Shown here: positions 18,613-28,948 of the stretch, one piece after another
How the letters are laid out: every line of letters starts with the position of its first letter
Numbering within the stretch: position 1 is the stretch's first letter
Position numbers and translations under genes: made by a program
Assembly (NCBI GenBank): GCA_002720275.1
Contig: PBHR01000005.1
Coordinates: 51,886-94,505 of the forward strand
Direction: 5' to 3'
DNA from: Methanobacteriota archaeon
GTDB lineage: Archaea > Thermoplasmatota > Poseidoniia > Poseidoniales > Poseidoniaceae
DNA length: 42,620 nt
The notes under the pieces: model-generated
What the model was told of the DNA's origin: nothing
Seen by the model: only the letters and a program-made list of their open reading frames with translations
Database searches by the model: none

Positions 18613-19896
18613 ATGAGAGCGATGCACGATAAACCGGGTGAAGAAAAGTCATTTTTAGAAAAAATGCAATATTGGCTTAGAGAAGAAAGTGACATGCAAT
18701 GGTTGTCAATAGGTGTTTTCTTCATGATTGTAATCGCTGGAGCATTCTTTTTTGATCATTCAAATGTGATTCCAGGTTGGGTACAATCAGATGTTACAGA
18801 ACAAGGCACACTAATGGACATAGATTGGAATGATGAAGGGGATAAAGCATTAGCAATTTTTTTAGATAATGGGAATAAAAATTTAATGAGTTGGGATGGT
18901 GAAAATGGCTGGAAATCAATTGAATATGATTCAGAACCAAATGCTGTTGATTTCTCAGGATTAGATCAGTGGTTTATTGGAACAAATGATGGAATAGAAT
19001 TATGGACGGGAGTTGGAGACTCTTCAACATCTTGGGTGATGAATTGGGCAGATAATTCCTCAAGTAAAAGAATTGTAGACATAAGTAGTTTAGGTGGCGT
19101 TTCAGGTTTCATAATTACACAATCTATGGATGGTTCTGAAGTGCATTACTTTAGCGGTACTGAAGTTTCTAGTGGAACAACTCCTCCATCTACTGGAAGT
19201 GAGGGGAACAGTGAAGGACACGTTCAATTAACTCATGTCGAAATGATTGGAACTCAAAGAGCACTAGTTATTGGTTCATCTTCAGTATATGGAATTAATC
19301 CAACTAATGCACTTACAATCGGATCACTATACGATGTTTCGGCAACAGAAACTGGAAGCCCAAATGTACAATTAATCCATTCTAAGGCAGGAGTTGAATT
19401 GTCGCAAATTATATCATTAAATGATGATTTCTGGGGTGACGAATATATCGCAGCCGTAATTGGACCAACAGATTGTTTAATAATTAGTTTAGATGGTATT
19501 GTTTCAAAACTTTGTGATGAAGGTGGATCTTCTGCAGCAATAGATTCATATGGAGCATTATGGATTTCCTCTGCTACAAATTCATTAGAAGTAAATAAAA
19601 TCACACCAAATGAAGATAGGGATGGAGAAATTTCCTATGTAACTAGAAACTTACAATTACCTGAAAATTATGAAATTAATTCAAGATTAGCAAAAAGTAG
19701 TGGAGAAAAAGTTCATTTTTATGGCACAAACGACAATGGTATTGAAGTAAAAGGAATATTGGATTCAGAAGCAAGTCAATCTGTTTTAAGAAGTTTGGAT
19801 ATGCTTGGACAATTAGTTGTATTTATTATTGCAATTTCTGTATTTGGTGCAACAGCATGGCAATTTTATGAAAATAGAGGCAGAGGCTCTTGGTAA
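18613..19896 (+). CDS. Membrane-anchored beta-propeller-like protein with N- and C-terminal TM helices
   Basis: N-term TM WLSIGVFFMIVIAGAFFF; propeller-like repeats LMDIDWNDEGDKALAIFLDNGNKNLMSWDGENGW; C-term TM LGQLVVFIIAISVFGATAW. Confidence 0.6.
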   Translation: MRAMHDKPGEEKSFLEKMQYWLREESDMQWLSIGVFFMIVIAGAFFFDHSNVIPGWVQSDVTEQGTLMDIDWNDEGDKALAIFLDNGNKNLMSWDGENGWKSIEYDSEPNAVDFSGLDQWFIGTNDGIELWTGVGDSSTSWVMNWADNSSSKRIVDISSLGGVSGFIITQSMDGSEVHYFSGTEVSSGTTPPSTGSEGNSEGHVQLTHVEMIGTQRALVIGSSSVYGINPTNALTIGSLYDVSATETGSPNVQLIHSKAGVELSQIISLNDDFWGDEYIAAVIGPTDCLIISLDGIVSKLCDEGGSSAAIDSYGALWISSATNSLEVNKITPNEDRDGEISYVTRNLQLPENYEINSRLAKSSGEKVHFYGTNDNGIEVKGILDSEASQSVLRSLDMLGQLVVFIIAISVFGATAWQFYENRGRGSW

Positions 19897-19938
19897 ATTT
19901 TCACCATCGGCAATGTCATGAACCTCCTGTAGTCTGTT

Positions 19939-22632
19939 GTGCTTCCAAGAGAGGAGTTGTGCACGTTGAGTCGTAATATGATGGACCAATATTTTGAGAT
20001 AAAGGAAGCACATCCTGACACAGTTTTATTTTTTAGAATGGGTGATTTTTACGAAATGTTTTATGGAGATGCTGAAATAGTATCAAAAGAATTAGGACTT
20101 ACTCTTACTAGTAGAGATAAAAAAGCTGACAACCCAATACCGATGGCGGGATTCCCTTGGCATGCTTTAGAAGATAATCTAAAAAAAATGGTTACAAGAG
20201 GGTATAAGATCACCTTATGTGAGCAAGAACAAGAATTAAGACCTGGAGCAAAATTGTTAGAAAGAATAGTAACCAGAGTCTATACTCCAGGAAGTTTATA
20301 TGAAGAAGATTTACTTGAACAAGATAAAGCTTCCAGGCTTGCTTCTATTATAATTAAAAAGGGAATAATAGGTATTGCAATCATTGATGTTTCTACAAGT
20401 GAAGTTTGGTCCATGGAATTTAGAGGCACAGATTATTTGAATCAATGCTCAAATGAATTAATGAGATGGGAATTAACTGAGTTGGTAATGAGGAAAAATA
20501 CTGCGAATAACAACAATATAAACTCAATAATTTCATCCATTGAAGTGTTAAGCACGTCACAACATGAAATTTCTACTAAGAAATCAATAGAATTTGTTAA
20601 AGAAAATTTCAGATTAAAGGATTTAGGTTCTCTAGGCCTTGATGATTCAGAAATTTGTTTAGATGCACTAGGATTAGCGGCATCATATTTAGATAATTTA
20701 TACAAAAATGAAAAATTACAATTAAGAGATCCTCAATTACAACAAGAAGAAGATCTTGTTACATTAGACAACACAACATTAAGAAATCTAGAGTTGATAA
20801 AAACATTAAATAATGAAAGTGAGGGTTCTTTATTACATTCTATAGATAATACAAGAACCTGGATGGGAAGAAGAAGAATGAGGAATTGGATCATGAGGCC
20901 ATTGAAAGATATTTCAAAAATAGAAAAAAGACAGGCCGCAATTGCTGATTTAATTAGATCAAATAGAAGATTACACGAAATAAGGGATATTTTGAAAGGC
21001 ATGAGAGATTTAGAACGGTTAGCTACAAAATTGTCTTATGGAAACATATCCAGTAGAGATTTAGTTGCAATATCCATTGCATTAGAAAAAATGCCAAAAA
21101 TAAAGAATATACTTTTACAATCAAAAAACTTGTTTCTTCTTGAAATTGCGGCTGATTTAGACTTATTAGAAAATATGAAATTAAAAATTAAAGATGCATT
21201 ATTAGAAGAACAACCGGTTGGGATTAGGGATGGAAATATGTTCAAAGATAGCTATTCAAGTGAATTAGATGCATTTAGAAAAAATGTTTCAAATGGCATT
21301 GAATGGTTACAAAATCTAGAAACTAATGAACGAGAAAGATTAGAAATACCCTCACTAAAAGTGAGGCATAATCGTCAATTTGGTTGGTTTATAGAGGTTA
21401 CAAAGACACATCTAAATAAAGTCCCAGAGAACTATAGAAGAAAACAAACCATGACAAATGCAGAGAGATTCATTACTGAAGAACTTAAAGAAAAAGAAGA
21501 TATTTTATTCAATGCGGACGAAAAAGGTAAAAAATTAGAATATGAATTATTTTGTAAATTAAGAGACGAATGTAGGACAGAAGCTCCGTACCTAATCCAA
21601 ATTGCTGATTCTATTTCTTCATTAGATGTAATTTCAAGCTTGGCTGAAACAGCAAGAAAAAGAAATTGGTGCAAACCAGAATTAAAAGAAGGAAATAAAA
21701 TTGAAATTATTAAGGGAAGACACCCCGTTTTAGAAAAAATGGCTGAATTTGTCAGTAATGACTTGAAAATGAATGATAAAAGAAGATTGTTATTAATAAC
21801 GGGTCCAAATATGGGAGGGAAATCAACATACTTAAGACAAAATGCATTGATTGTAATACTTGCTCAAATGGGTTCTTTTGTGCCTGCACACAAAGCAACA
21901 ATAGGCGTTGTAGATAGAATTTTTACTAGAGTTGGTGCAAGTGATGATTTGAAAAGAGGGAGGTCCACATTCATGCTAGAAATGATTGAAGTTGCACACA
22001 TATTAAGAAGAGCTACTTCAAAAAGTTTAATTTTACTTGATGAAGTTGGAAGAGGAACTTCAACTTTTGATGGTTTATCTATTGCATGGGCAGTATGTGA
22101 AGACATTGAATCTAGATTGAAATCGAGAACATTGTTTGCTACCCATTACCATCAATTAGTTGGTTTAGAGGACAAACTTGAAGGATTTACTAATGTCCAT
22201 GTCAGAATTGCAGAATTAGAGAGTGGTTTGAAATTTTTGTATAATGTAAGTGATGGCTCATGCGATGAATCTTACGGAATTCAAGTAGGAGCATTAGCGG
22301 GTCTACCATCTCATATTGTAGAAAGGGCTGCTGAATTACTCTCATTTTTAGAATCACAAGCATCTGGTGCAAAGGCAGGTACTGGCCAGCCTGAAAAGAG
22401 AGATATAGGTCAAACTAGCCTTTTGAGATATGTCATTTCAAATGATATGAAAGAAATTTCTCTAGAATCAATGCAAGAGTCTAATGAGTTAAAATTAAAT
22501 CCTTGTGAAATTGCAACTATAAAATATTTAGAAGAAATTGATCCGGATTTATTATCTCCAAGAGATGCATTAGAAAAAATGTATAAATTAAAAAGAGTAT
22601 TAGAAGGTAAACATGATTTAATGGAGGAGTAA
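19939..22632 (+). CDS. mutS: DNA mismatch repair protein MutS
   Basis: HPDTVLFFRMGDFYEMFYGDAEIVSKELGLTLTSR; LLLITGPNMGGKSTYLRQNALIVILAQMGSFVPA; LILLDEVGRGTSTFDGLSIAWA; LFATHYHQL. Start may be TTG 19966. Confidence 0.97.
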   Translation: MLPREELCTLSRNMMDQYFEIKEAHPDTVLFFRMGDFYEMFYGDAEIVSKELGLTLTSRDKKADNPIPMAGFPWHALEDNLKKMVTRGYKITLCEQEQELRPGAKLLERIVTRVYTPGSLYEEDLLEQDKASRLASIIIKKGIIGIAIIDVSTSEVWSMEFRGTDYLNQCSNELMRWELTELVMRKNTANNNNINSIISSIEVLSTSQHEISTKKSIEFVKENFRLKDLGSLGLDDSEICLDALGLAASYLDNLYKNEKLQLRDPQLQQEEDLVTLDNTTLRNLELIKTLNNESEGSLLHSIDNTRTWMGRRRMRNWIMRPLKDISKIEKRQAAIADLIRSNRRLHEIRDILKGMRDLERLATKLSYGNISSRDLVAISIALEKMPKIKNILLQSKNLFLLEIAADLDLLENMKLKIKDALLEEQPVGIRDGNMFKDSYSSELDAFRKNVSNGIEWLQNLETNERERLEIPSLKVRHNRQFGWFIEVTKTHLNKVPENYRRKQTMTNAERFITEELKEKEDILFNADEKGKKLEYELFCKLRDECRTEAPYLIQIADSISSLDVISSLAETARKRNWCKPELKEGNKIEIIKGRHPVLEKMAEFVSNDLKMNDKRRLLLITGPNMGGKSTYLRQNALIVILAQMGSFVPAHKATIGVVDRIFTRVGASDDLKRGRSTFMLEMIEVAHILRRATSKSLILLDEVGRGTSTFDGLSIAWAVCEDIESRLKSRTLFATHYHQLVGLEDKLEGFTNVHVRIAELESGLKFLYNVSDGSCDESYGIQVGALAGLPSHIVERAAELLSFLESQASGAKAGTGQPEKRDIGQTSLLRYVISNDMKEISLESMQESNELKLNPCEIATIKYLEEIDPDLLSPRDALEKMYKLKRVLEGKHDLMEE

Positions 22633-22634
22633 AT

Positions 22635-24554
22635 TTGCCTAAAATTCAAAAATTGGATGATAATACAATTTCAAAAATTGCTGCTGGAGAAGTTGTAGAA
22701 AGACCAGCGCAAGTTGTTAAAGAATTAATTGAAAATAGTATTGATGCAGGATCTACAGAAATAATTATTGAAATAGAAAATGGTGGGTTTGATTCAATAA
22801 AAATAACAGATGATGGATTTGGAATAAACAAAGATGAATTGGAATTATCTATAGAAAGGCATGCAACAAGTAAATTAGTAAATATTGAAGACCTTCACGA
22901 AATATACAGCCTAGGGTTTAGAGGTGAAGCTCTTTCATCGATTGCTTCAATTTCTAAACTAAAAATATCAAGTAGACAAGAAGGAAAAGATGGCTATCAA
23001 TTAAATGTATCTGGGGGTCAAATTGGAAATATAGAACCTTGTGGAATGAATCAAGGCACTATTGTAAAAATTGAGGACATATTTTTTAATGTCCCAGCAA
23101 GACTTGCATTCCAAAGAAGGCCAGCAACGGAATCGGCAAAAATTGTTGAAATTACAGTAGAACACGCAATGGCACACCCAAGTATTTCATTTAATTTAAA
23201 AAATGAAGGCAGATTAATGTTAAATGTCCCTTCAACTGACAATTTACAAGATAGATTATTTGATTTACTAGGATTATCAGCAAATAATCTAATTGAATTG
23301 AAATCGCCTCCTGAAGACATAAATGCACCAGGTGATGAATTATGGTCTGGTTGGATTTCTCCTCCGGAATTATCAAGAGGAAGGAATGATGAGGTTCATG
23401 TATTAGTCAATAATAGAGTAGTAACAAGCCAACCATTTACAGAAGCAATTAGAAGAGGTTATCACACTAGATTAATGGTAGGAAGACATCCAGTGGCAAT
23501 CTTAAATTTAAAAATACCAGCAAATGAACTAGACGTCAATGTACATCCAACAAAAAGAGAAATAAGATTAAAACATTCTTGGAGAGTCCTTCAAAGACTA
23601 GAGAGATCAATTCAATATACTCTTTCTAAAGTACCTACTCAACCAGAAGAAAAAAGTAAATTAACTGGAATCACAAAAGTCAATGGTAATGAATTAAGTA
23701 ATAATTTTATGGAGTCGAAAAAACCGAAATGGGTAGAATCTGCAGGAAAGCAATTGTCTTTAGATAATGAAATCATTAATGAAGAAAAGGAGATTAAAAA
23801 GACCAATATACAAATAAGCACATCTCCATCGAATCAAAAAACATTACCTCAAATGAATGATTCTCCCGTCTCAGCGCCACTTTCTATAGAAGAAAGGGTA
23901 CTGCACAGACATTCAGGAAAAATAGCCAGTGTTAGCCCAATAAATGAGCCGAAGCTTTCTAATTCAAATAATACACAATTACCTGAAATGGTCCCATTAT
24001 GTCAATTTGCAAATTCATACATAGTTGTACAAACAGGTAATGAATTACTTCTAGTTGATCAACATGCATTACATGAAAGGATTCGATTTGAAAGATTGCG
24101 TTATTCTAAACAATCTTGGGTTCCACAAACTAGACTAGAGCCTTTAAAATTAGAATTAAATGCCATTCAATCCGAAAGATTGAGATCTCAAAAAGAAAAA
24201 GTAAGTGAAGTTGGTTTCTTAATTGATGAAATTAATGGTGAATGGTTCTTAAACGGGCAACCTGCAATATTATCTCCTGAAAAAATCTTGAGTTTTATTA
24301 ATGATTTAATCCAAGACCTGGGAGATGAAGATAGAATTCTAAACTCTGTTCAAAACTTGAAAGATCATGTTGCATTTATGCAATCTTGTCGAGGTGCAGT
24401 AAAGGCTAATCAAATTCTTAGCCTGCCTGAGATGAGGCGTTTGCTTTCTGATATGCGTGATATTGAAAATCCATGGGCATGTGTTCATGGGCGTCCTACG
24501 GCATTAAAAATATCCATAGATGAGTTAGATAGGCATTTTGGAAGGCATGGTTAG
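22635..24554 (+). CDS. mutL: DNA mismatch repair protein MutL
   Basis: IAAGEVVERPAQVVKELIENSIDAGSTEI; DDGFGINKDEL; SLGFRGEALSSIASIS; C-term CRGAVKANQILSLPEMRRLLSDM..NPWACVHGRPTALKIS. Confidence 0.97.
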   Translation: MPKIQKLDDNTISKIAAGEVVERPAQVVKELIENSIDAGSTEIIIEIENGGFDSIKITDDGFGINKDELELSIERHATSKLVNIEDLHEIYSLGFRGEALSSIASISKLKISSRQEGKDGYQLNVSGGQIGNIEPCGMNQGTIVKIEDIFFNVPARLAFQRRPATESAKIVEITVEHAMAHPSISFNLKNEGRLMLNVPSTDNLQDRLFDLLGLSANNLIELKSPPEDINAPGDELWSGWISPPELSRGRNDEVHVLVNNRVVTSQPFTEAIRRGYHTRLMVGRHPVAILNLKIPANELDVNVHPTKREIRLKHSWRVLQRLERSIQYTLSKVPTQPEEKSKLTGITKVNGNELSNNFMESKKPKWVESAGKQLSLDNEIINEEKEIKKTNIQISTSPSNQKTLPQMNDSPVSAPLSIEERVLHRHSGKIASVSPINEPKLSNSNNTQLPEMVPLCQFANSYIVVQTGNELLLVDQHALHERIRFERLRYSKQSWVPQTRLEPLKLELNAIQSERLRSQKEKVSEVGFLIDEINGEWFLNGQPAILSPEKILSFINDLIQDLGDEDRILNSVQNLKDHVAFMQSCRGAVKANQILSLPEMRRLLSDMRDIENPWACVHGRPTALKISIDELDRHFGRHG

Positions 24555-25909
24555 GATATACTTACTCCATATGATTGTAATCTCTCAATAAATTCTGGAT
24601 CACTATTTTCATACCATGGATTTGATTCTGAAGCACCTCCAGTAAAACTAAGCAGAATAAATGCTGACATTTGTAAACGATGATCTCCATAGGCATTAAT
24701 TGTTTTTTCAGGCACAGACAATTGTGATTTTGATATTAATAATTCCTCTGATAAATTTAATTTTAATCCGAATTTTTCGAACAATTTAATAGTTGTTTCA
24801 ATGCGATTTGATTCTTTATTTTTTGCATGTGAAATACCTTTTAATGATCCACCACCAGATAAAGACATCAAGATAGACAATGGAGTAATTAGATCTATGT
24901 TATTATTTATATCAATAGATACAAATGAATCATTGCCAAAATTATTTATCATAATTTTATTTTCACCAATATTCCAATTTAATCCGAAATTTGGAAGATA
25001 ATTGCCTAATAGTTCAAAACCCAGATTTTCATCTATTTGTGACCAGTTCTCAACTAAAACATCAATATTATGTAATTTACAAAATAATATTGGAAAAATA
25101 ACTAAAGATGCTTCTCCAAAAATAATAACATCATTATTTATTTTAGGAACCCAGGAATTCAATTCGATAATCTCTTCATTATAATCAATTATAGCTCCCG
25201 TTTCCTTACAAATCTGTAATGTTAATTCAAAATATGGTTTTGAAACCATTTTACCCTTAATTAATAGTTTATTTTCACCATTAATACTTGGCATGGTAAT
25301 TATAAGTCCTGAAAGCAATTGTGAGGTTTTTTTTACAGAAACATCAATCAAATTTAAATTAAATTTTCCATTAACGCTAAATGGTAAAAATCCTCTCATA
25401 TATTCATGCTTTACAGCAACACCACCTTCTTCTAAAATTTTAATTAACTGTGAAAAATTCCTTTTACTTAATGATTTGTCACCAACAACCTTAGCATTAA
25501 TACCATTTCTAACTAATAAGAATGTCAAAAAGCGCAATGTAGTGGCACTATTACCGCAATCCAACACACCAGGGTTCATATTGAAATTACCTTTTTCACA
25601 ACCAACTATTTTCCAATAATTTTTCTTTTTTTTAATTTCAACACCTAATTTTTCTAAAACATTGGCGCAAGATAAGATGTCTTTACCAATTTTACTTGTA
25701 AATATGATCTTGGTTTCTTCACTTGTTTGAGCAGAAATAAACAACCATCGAATAAAATGGCTTTTTGAACAAGGTAATCTCCAAATTATATTTTTATTAA
25801 TAATTTTTTTAATTCTTTTGAAATGAAATACCTCATCGAAATTTGTATCATCAAATCCAGATAAATCGGACTTTGAACGTGCATTAAGGCCCATGAATAG
25901 TTGACCCAC
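24551..25909 (-). CDS. aroA: 3-phosphoshikimate 1-carboxyvinyltransferase (EPSP synthase)
   Basis: WRLPCSKSHFIRWLFISAQ; LDCGNSATTLRFLTFLL; TSQLLSGLIITMP; YGDHRLQMSAFIL. Overlaps the mutL stop by 4 bp (convergent). Confidence 0.9.
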   Translation of the reverse strand: MGQLFMGLNARSKSDLSGFDDTNFDEVFHFKRIKKIINKNIIWRLPCSKSHFIRWLFISAQTSEETKIIFTSKIGKDILSCANVLEKLGVEIKKKKNYWKIVGCEKGNFNMNPGVLDCGNSATTLRFLTFLLVRNGINAKVVGDKSLSKRNFSQLIKILEEGGVAVKHEYMRGFLPFSVNGKFNLNLIDVSVKKTSQLLSGLIITMPSINGENKLLIKGKMVSKPYFELTLQICKETGAIIDYNEEIIELNSWVPKINNDVIIFGEASLVIFPILFCKLHNIDVLVENWSQIDENLGFELLGNYLPNFGLNWNIGENKIMINNFGNDSFVSIDINNNIDLITPLSILMSLSGGGSLKGISHAKNKESNRIETTIKLFEKFGLKLNLSEELLISKSQLSVPEKTINAYGDHRLQMSAFILLSFTGGASESNPWYENSDPEFIERLQSYGVSIS

Positions 25910-25986
25910 AACAAAACTTGGATATAGTAATTTAAGCGTAATTACAATCTATATCCTAGTGTCTGCAATTAAACTGAGTTGATACC

Positions 25987-26982
25987 ATCACCATAGACAA
26001 ATTAGGTAGAAACCTACAAGATTTGCGGATTTCAATTACAGATAAATGTAATTTTAGATGTAAATACTGTATGCCTAGAGAGGTTTTTGATGAGAATTGG
26101 GAGTTTTTACCGAGAGAAGAAATGTTAACTTATGAAGAGATTATTACGTTGTTAGACTCTTTTGTAAAATTAGGTCTTAAAAAAGTAAGAATTACTGGTG
26201 GAGAGCCATTAATTAGAAGAGATCTTCATAAATTAATTAATTTAATTAGTTCTTCTTATCCCAATATAGAAATCGCTCTTACAACTAATGGATCACTATT
26301 GAATCGCCATAGTAAAATTCTAAAGGATTCGGGTTTAGATCGGATAACAATTTCGCTTGATGCTCTTGAAAACAAATTATTCCAAGAAATGAATGATACA
26401 AAAATACATATTTCTAAGGTTTTAAACGGCATTGATTCAGCAATAGAGGCAGGATTCAAAAATATTAAAATTAATTGTGTGATTAAGAAAGGAACGAATG
26501 AAAATCAAATTTTACCATTAATTGAATATTTCAAAAATAAAAATGTAATTCTAAGATTTATTGAATTCATGGATGTTGGAAATACAAACAATTGGAACCT
26601 TAACCATGTAATGACTAAGAAAGAAATTCTCTCACTAATTAACTCAAAATATGAATTTTCGCATCTTGGCAGACATAAAAAATCTGATGTTGCAGAACAG
26701 TGGATAGAAACACATAGTTCTCAAAAAATAGAGGTTATTTCATCTATTTCAGAACCATTTTGTTCAAATTGTACAAGGGCTAGGATTTCTTCAGATGGTA
26801 AATTATACACATGCCTATTTGGATTCATAGGTTACGATTTAAAGAAAATTTTAAGGGAAAATGAGGATGTTCTGTCTGAAATAAAACGAATTTGGGAAGG
26901 AAGAGACGATAGGTTTTCAGAAATGAGAACTGAATTTATTACAAAACCTAAAAAAATCGAGATGTCTTATATCGGGGGATAA
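25987..26982 (+). CDS. moaA: GTP 3',8-cyclase MoaA (radical SAM); true start unresolved, no canonical start upstream of conserved N-terminus
   Basis: In-frame TIDKLGRNLQDLRISITDKCNFRCKYCMPRE (CxxxCxxC), RITGGEPLIRRDL, C-term FCSNCTRARISSDGKLYTCLFG. ORF-track start is TTG 26023, inside the conserved LRISITD segment. The boundary 25987 is tentative. Confidence 0.88.
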   Translation: MTIDKLGRNLQDLRISITDKCNFRCKYCMPREVFDENWEFLPREEMLTYEEIITLLDSFVKLGLKKVRITGGEPLIRRDLHKLINLISSSYPNIEIALTTNGSLLNRHSKILKDSGLDRITISLDALENKLFQEMNDTKIHISKVLNGIDSAIEAGFKNIKINCVIKKGTNENQILPLIEYFKNKNVILRFIEFMDVGNTNNWNLNHVMTKKEILSLINSKYEFSHLGRHKKSDVAEQWIETHSSQKIEVISSISEPFCSNCTRARISSDGKLYTCLFGFIGYDLKKILRENEDVLSEIKRIWEGRDDRFSEMRTEFITKPKKIEMSYIGG

Positions 26983-27471
26983 TTACAAGGCAGGCAATCT
27001 TATCTCTGATAATTCAGAATTTGACCTTAAATAATAAAGCCTCATAATCCACATACCATCATCTGTTCCTGCCGCTGTAGAATTAATTATGAAATAATCT
27101 CCCTCGTTGACAGTATACATCGCATCCTTATCATGAAAAGCAATTACAGATCCAATCCTGCCATAAACATCTGAATCACCTGCAAATCCTTTAAGTCCGG
27201 ACATATTGGAATCTTCGGAATGATAGATATTAAATTCTACCATATCGGGATCCAAATGTTTGTTTAAACCTGTAAATTTGACAATTTGAAAACCATTATC
27301 TAAACCAGTAACACTAATTTCAGCTATTGGTGGTGCTTTTTCTGCCGTATTTATACTACCAGAAATTAAAATAACTACTATAGTGGTTAACAATACAGTA
27401 ATTGCAAGCAAAAGTACTGTAGCAATTACGGGGCTTACTGCTGATTCATCTGCTTCAAGATTTCTTCGCAT
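26983..27471 (-). CDS. Archaeal type IV pilin-like protein
   Basis: MRRNLEADESAVSPVIATVLLLAITVLLTTIVVILISGSI: pilin N-terminal domain (SPVIATVLL) plus C-terminal beta-rich region. Confidence 0.8.
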   Translation of the reverse strand: MRRNLEADESAVSPVIATVLLLAITVLLTTIVVILISGSINTAEKAPPIAEISVTGLDNGFQIVKFTGLNKHLDPDMVEFNIYHSEDSNMSGLKGFAGDSDVYGRIGSVIAFHDKDAMYTVNEGDYFIINSTAAGTDDGMWIMRLYYLRSNSELSEIRLPAL

Positions 27472-27530
27472 GCTAACCACTTTACGCCCTCTGAGCGTTC
27501 CAGTGCTACAAACCATACTAAAACCTCCGC

Positions 27531-28340
27531 TCATGCAATTCTTTGCACTGTTTCTGGAGTAATTCCCTCTTCTGGGGTTACTCTATAAGTCATTACAGAC
27601 AAATTTTCTGGGGCATTTCTAAATTTCCTAACAATCATTCTAGTTTCAAATTCACTTCCAATCATATGAACTCCAAAAGTTAAAACCATATCTGCTATAG
27701 AAGACATTTCCCTTTCTATAGATGTATCTAATGAATCTGTACTAACACAAAGTAACAAAATCCCTCTAGCCATTTGAGTATGTGCTTGCATCATCCTTAG
27801 CATTGAAATAACTCTGCTTTTATCATAACGTTGGAAGAAGAAATCTAAATTTTCAACAGCACAACGGAAAAAGGGGCCTCTTTCCATTACACTATTGGCC
27901 ATTTCTGTAAGAAAATCTTCCGTTTCATCATCCACAAATCTAGTTTGAGATAATCTTTGAATATCATTCATATTAAATCCTTCTAATCGATATTTACTGG
28001 CTTGTAATTCCTTACCCAATACTCGATTATTATATTCTGAACCGATGCTAATTACTTGTAATTCATTCAACCAATTATATTTATCATAAACCTGCATAAT
28101 TTCATCATATGTTTCATTTGTTGAAATATACATAGTATTCTCTGGCTCCTCACAGGGTGAAAGGAATTGTTTGGCAAATAATTCTGCACCTGCTCCAGGA
28201 TCCGTTAAAGCAAGTATCGTGAAACCCCTTGGTACGCCACCATTCATAATTTTATCAAATTTAGGTATTCCAAAGCTCCCCATTTTCCCGAAAAATTGTT
28301 CATCCTCTCGGGAAATATCAAATTTATTATTTATTGTCAA
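27531..28340 (-). CDS. KaiC/RecA-superfamily protein with degenerate P-loop
   Basis: FGIPKFDKIMNGGVPRGFTILALTDPGAGAELFAKQFL; fold pattern of RAD55/KaiC but Walker A lacks GKT. TTG start after GGAGGT. Confidence 0.75.
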   Translation of the reverse strand: MTINNKFDISREDEQFFGKMGSFGIPKFDKIMNGGVPRGFTILALTDPGAGAELFAKQFLSPCEEPENTMYISTNETYDEIMQVYDKYNWLNELQVISIGSEYNNRVLGKELQASKYRLEGFNMNDIQRLSQTRFVDDETEDFLTEMANSVMERGPFFRCAVENLDFFFQRYDKSRVISMLRMMQAHTQMARGILLLCVSTDSLDTSIEREMSSIADMVLTFGVHMIGSEFETRMIVRKFRNAPENLSVMTYRVTPEEGITPETVQRIA

Positions 28341-28352
28341 ATTTTAACCTCC

Positions 28353-28937
28353 TTAATTTATTACTATTTGACCTCTGTCAATTAAATCTGTACAATATAA
28401 ATCTAAATTTGCTAAAACACCGGGAGGTGTTTGATCTGGAACATTAATTATAACTGATAATACTTCTCTTTGTCTGAAAGTGTTTACAAATGTGTGTAAA
28501 TATTCTGCTAGCATTCTTTCTTCGTTATAAATTGCTAATGCATTCACACTATCTAAAATTACAAAATTTCTTTCTGTTAATTTTTTTCTAAAATGGTACA
28601 TTGTTCTTAGTAAAGCACTTTCTAGCATAATTGGTGAATCAATATATGAAATATTGGCATGTTCAGTATTCGTACCACCTAAAATCCCTGATGAAACCAT
28701 ATCTAAAAACTGGATATTGCCCGTGGGAATCCCTAATGATTCTAAACCTTCAATTATTTCATTTGCACCTCTAGAAGCTGAAATATAAACTCCTCCCATC
28801 TCAAAAACGTTAATCAGGGGATTAAGTACACTTGCTGTTACTGTAAATGAATTCGAAGTACCACATCTAACTTGCATTGAACTATTTAATCCAACATCAC
28901 TCAATTGTTCAGCTATTTTTTGATCTAATTCTATCAT
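28353..28937 (-). CDS. KaiC-like protein lacking Walker A
   Basis: GGVYISASRGANEIIEGLESLGI in place of the P-loop; NFVILDSVNALAIYNEERMLAEYLHTFVNTFRQREVLSVIINV (KaiC-like Walker B region). Confidence 0.65.
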   Translation of the reverse strand: MIELDQKIAEQLSDVGLNSSMQVRCGTSNSFTVTASVLNPLINVFEMGGVYISASRGANEIIEGLESLGIPTGNIQFLDMVSSGILGGTNTEHANISYIDSPIMLESALLRTMYHFRKKLTERNFVILDSVNALAIYNEERMLAEYLHTFVNTFRQREVLSVIINVPDQTPPGVLANLDLYCTDLIDRGQIVIN

Positions 28938-28948
28938 TTAATTCACCT

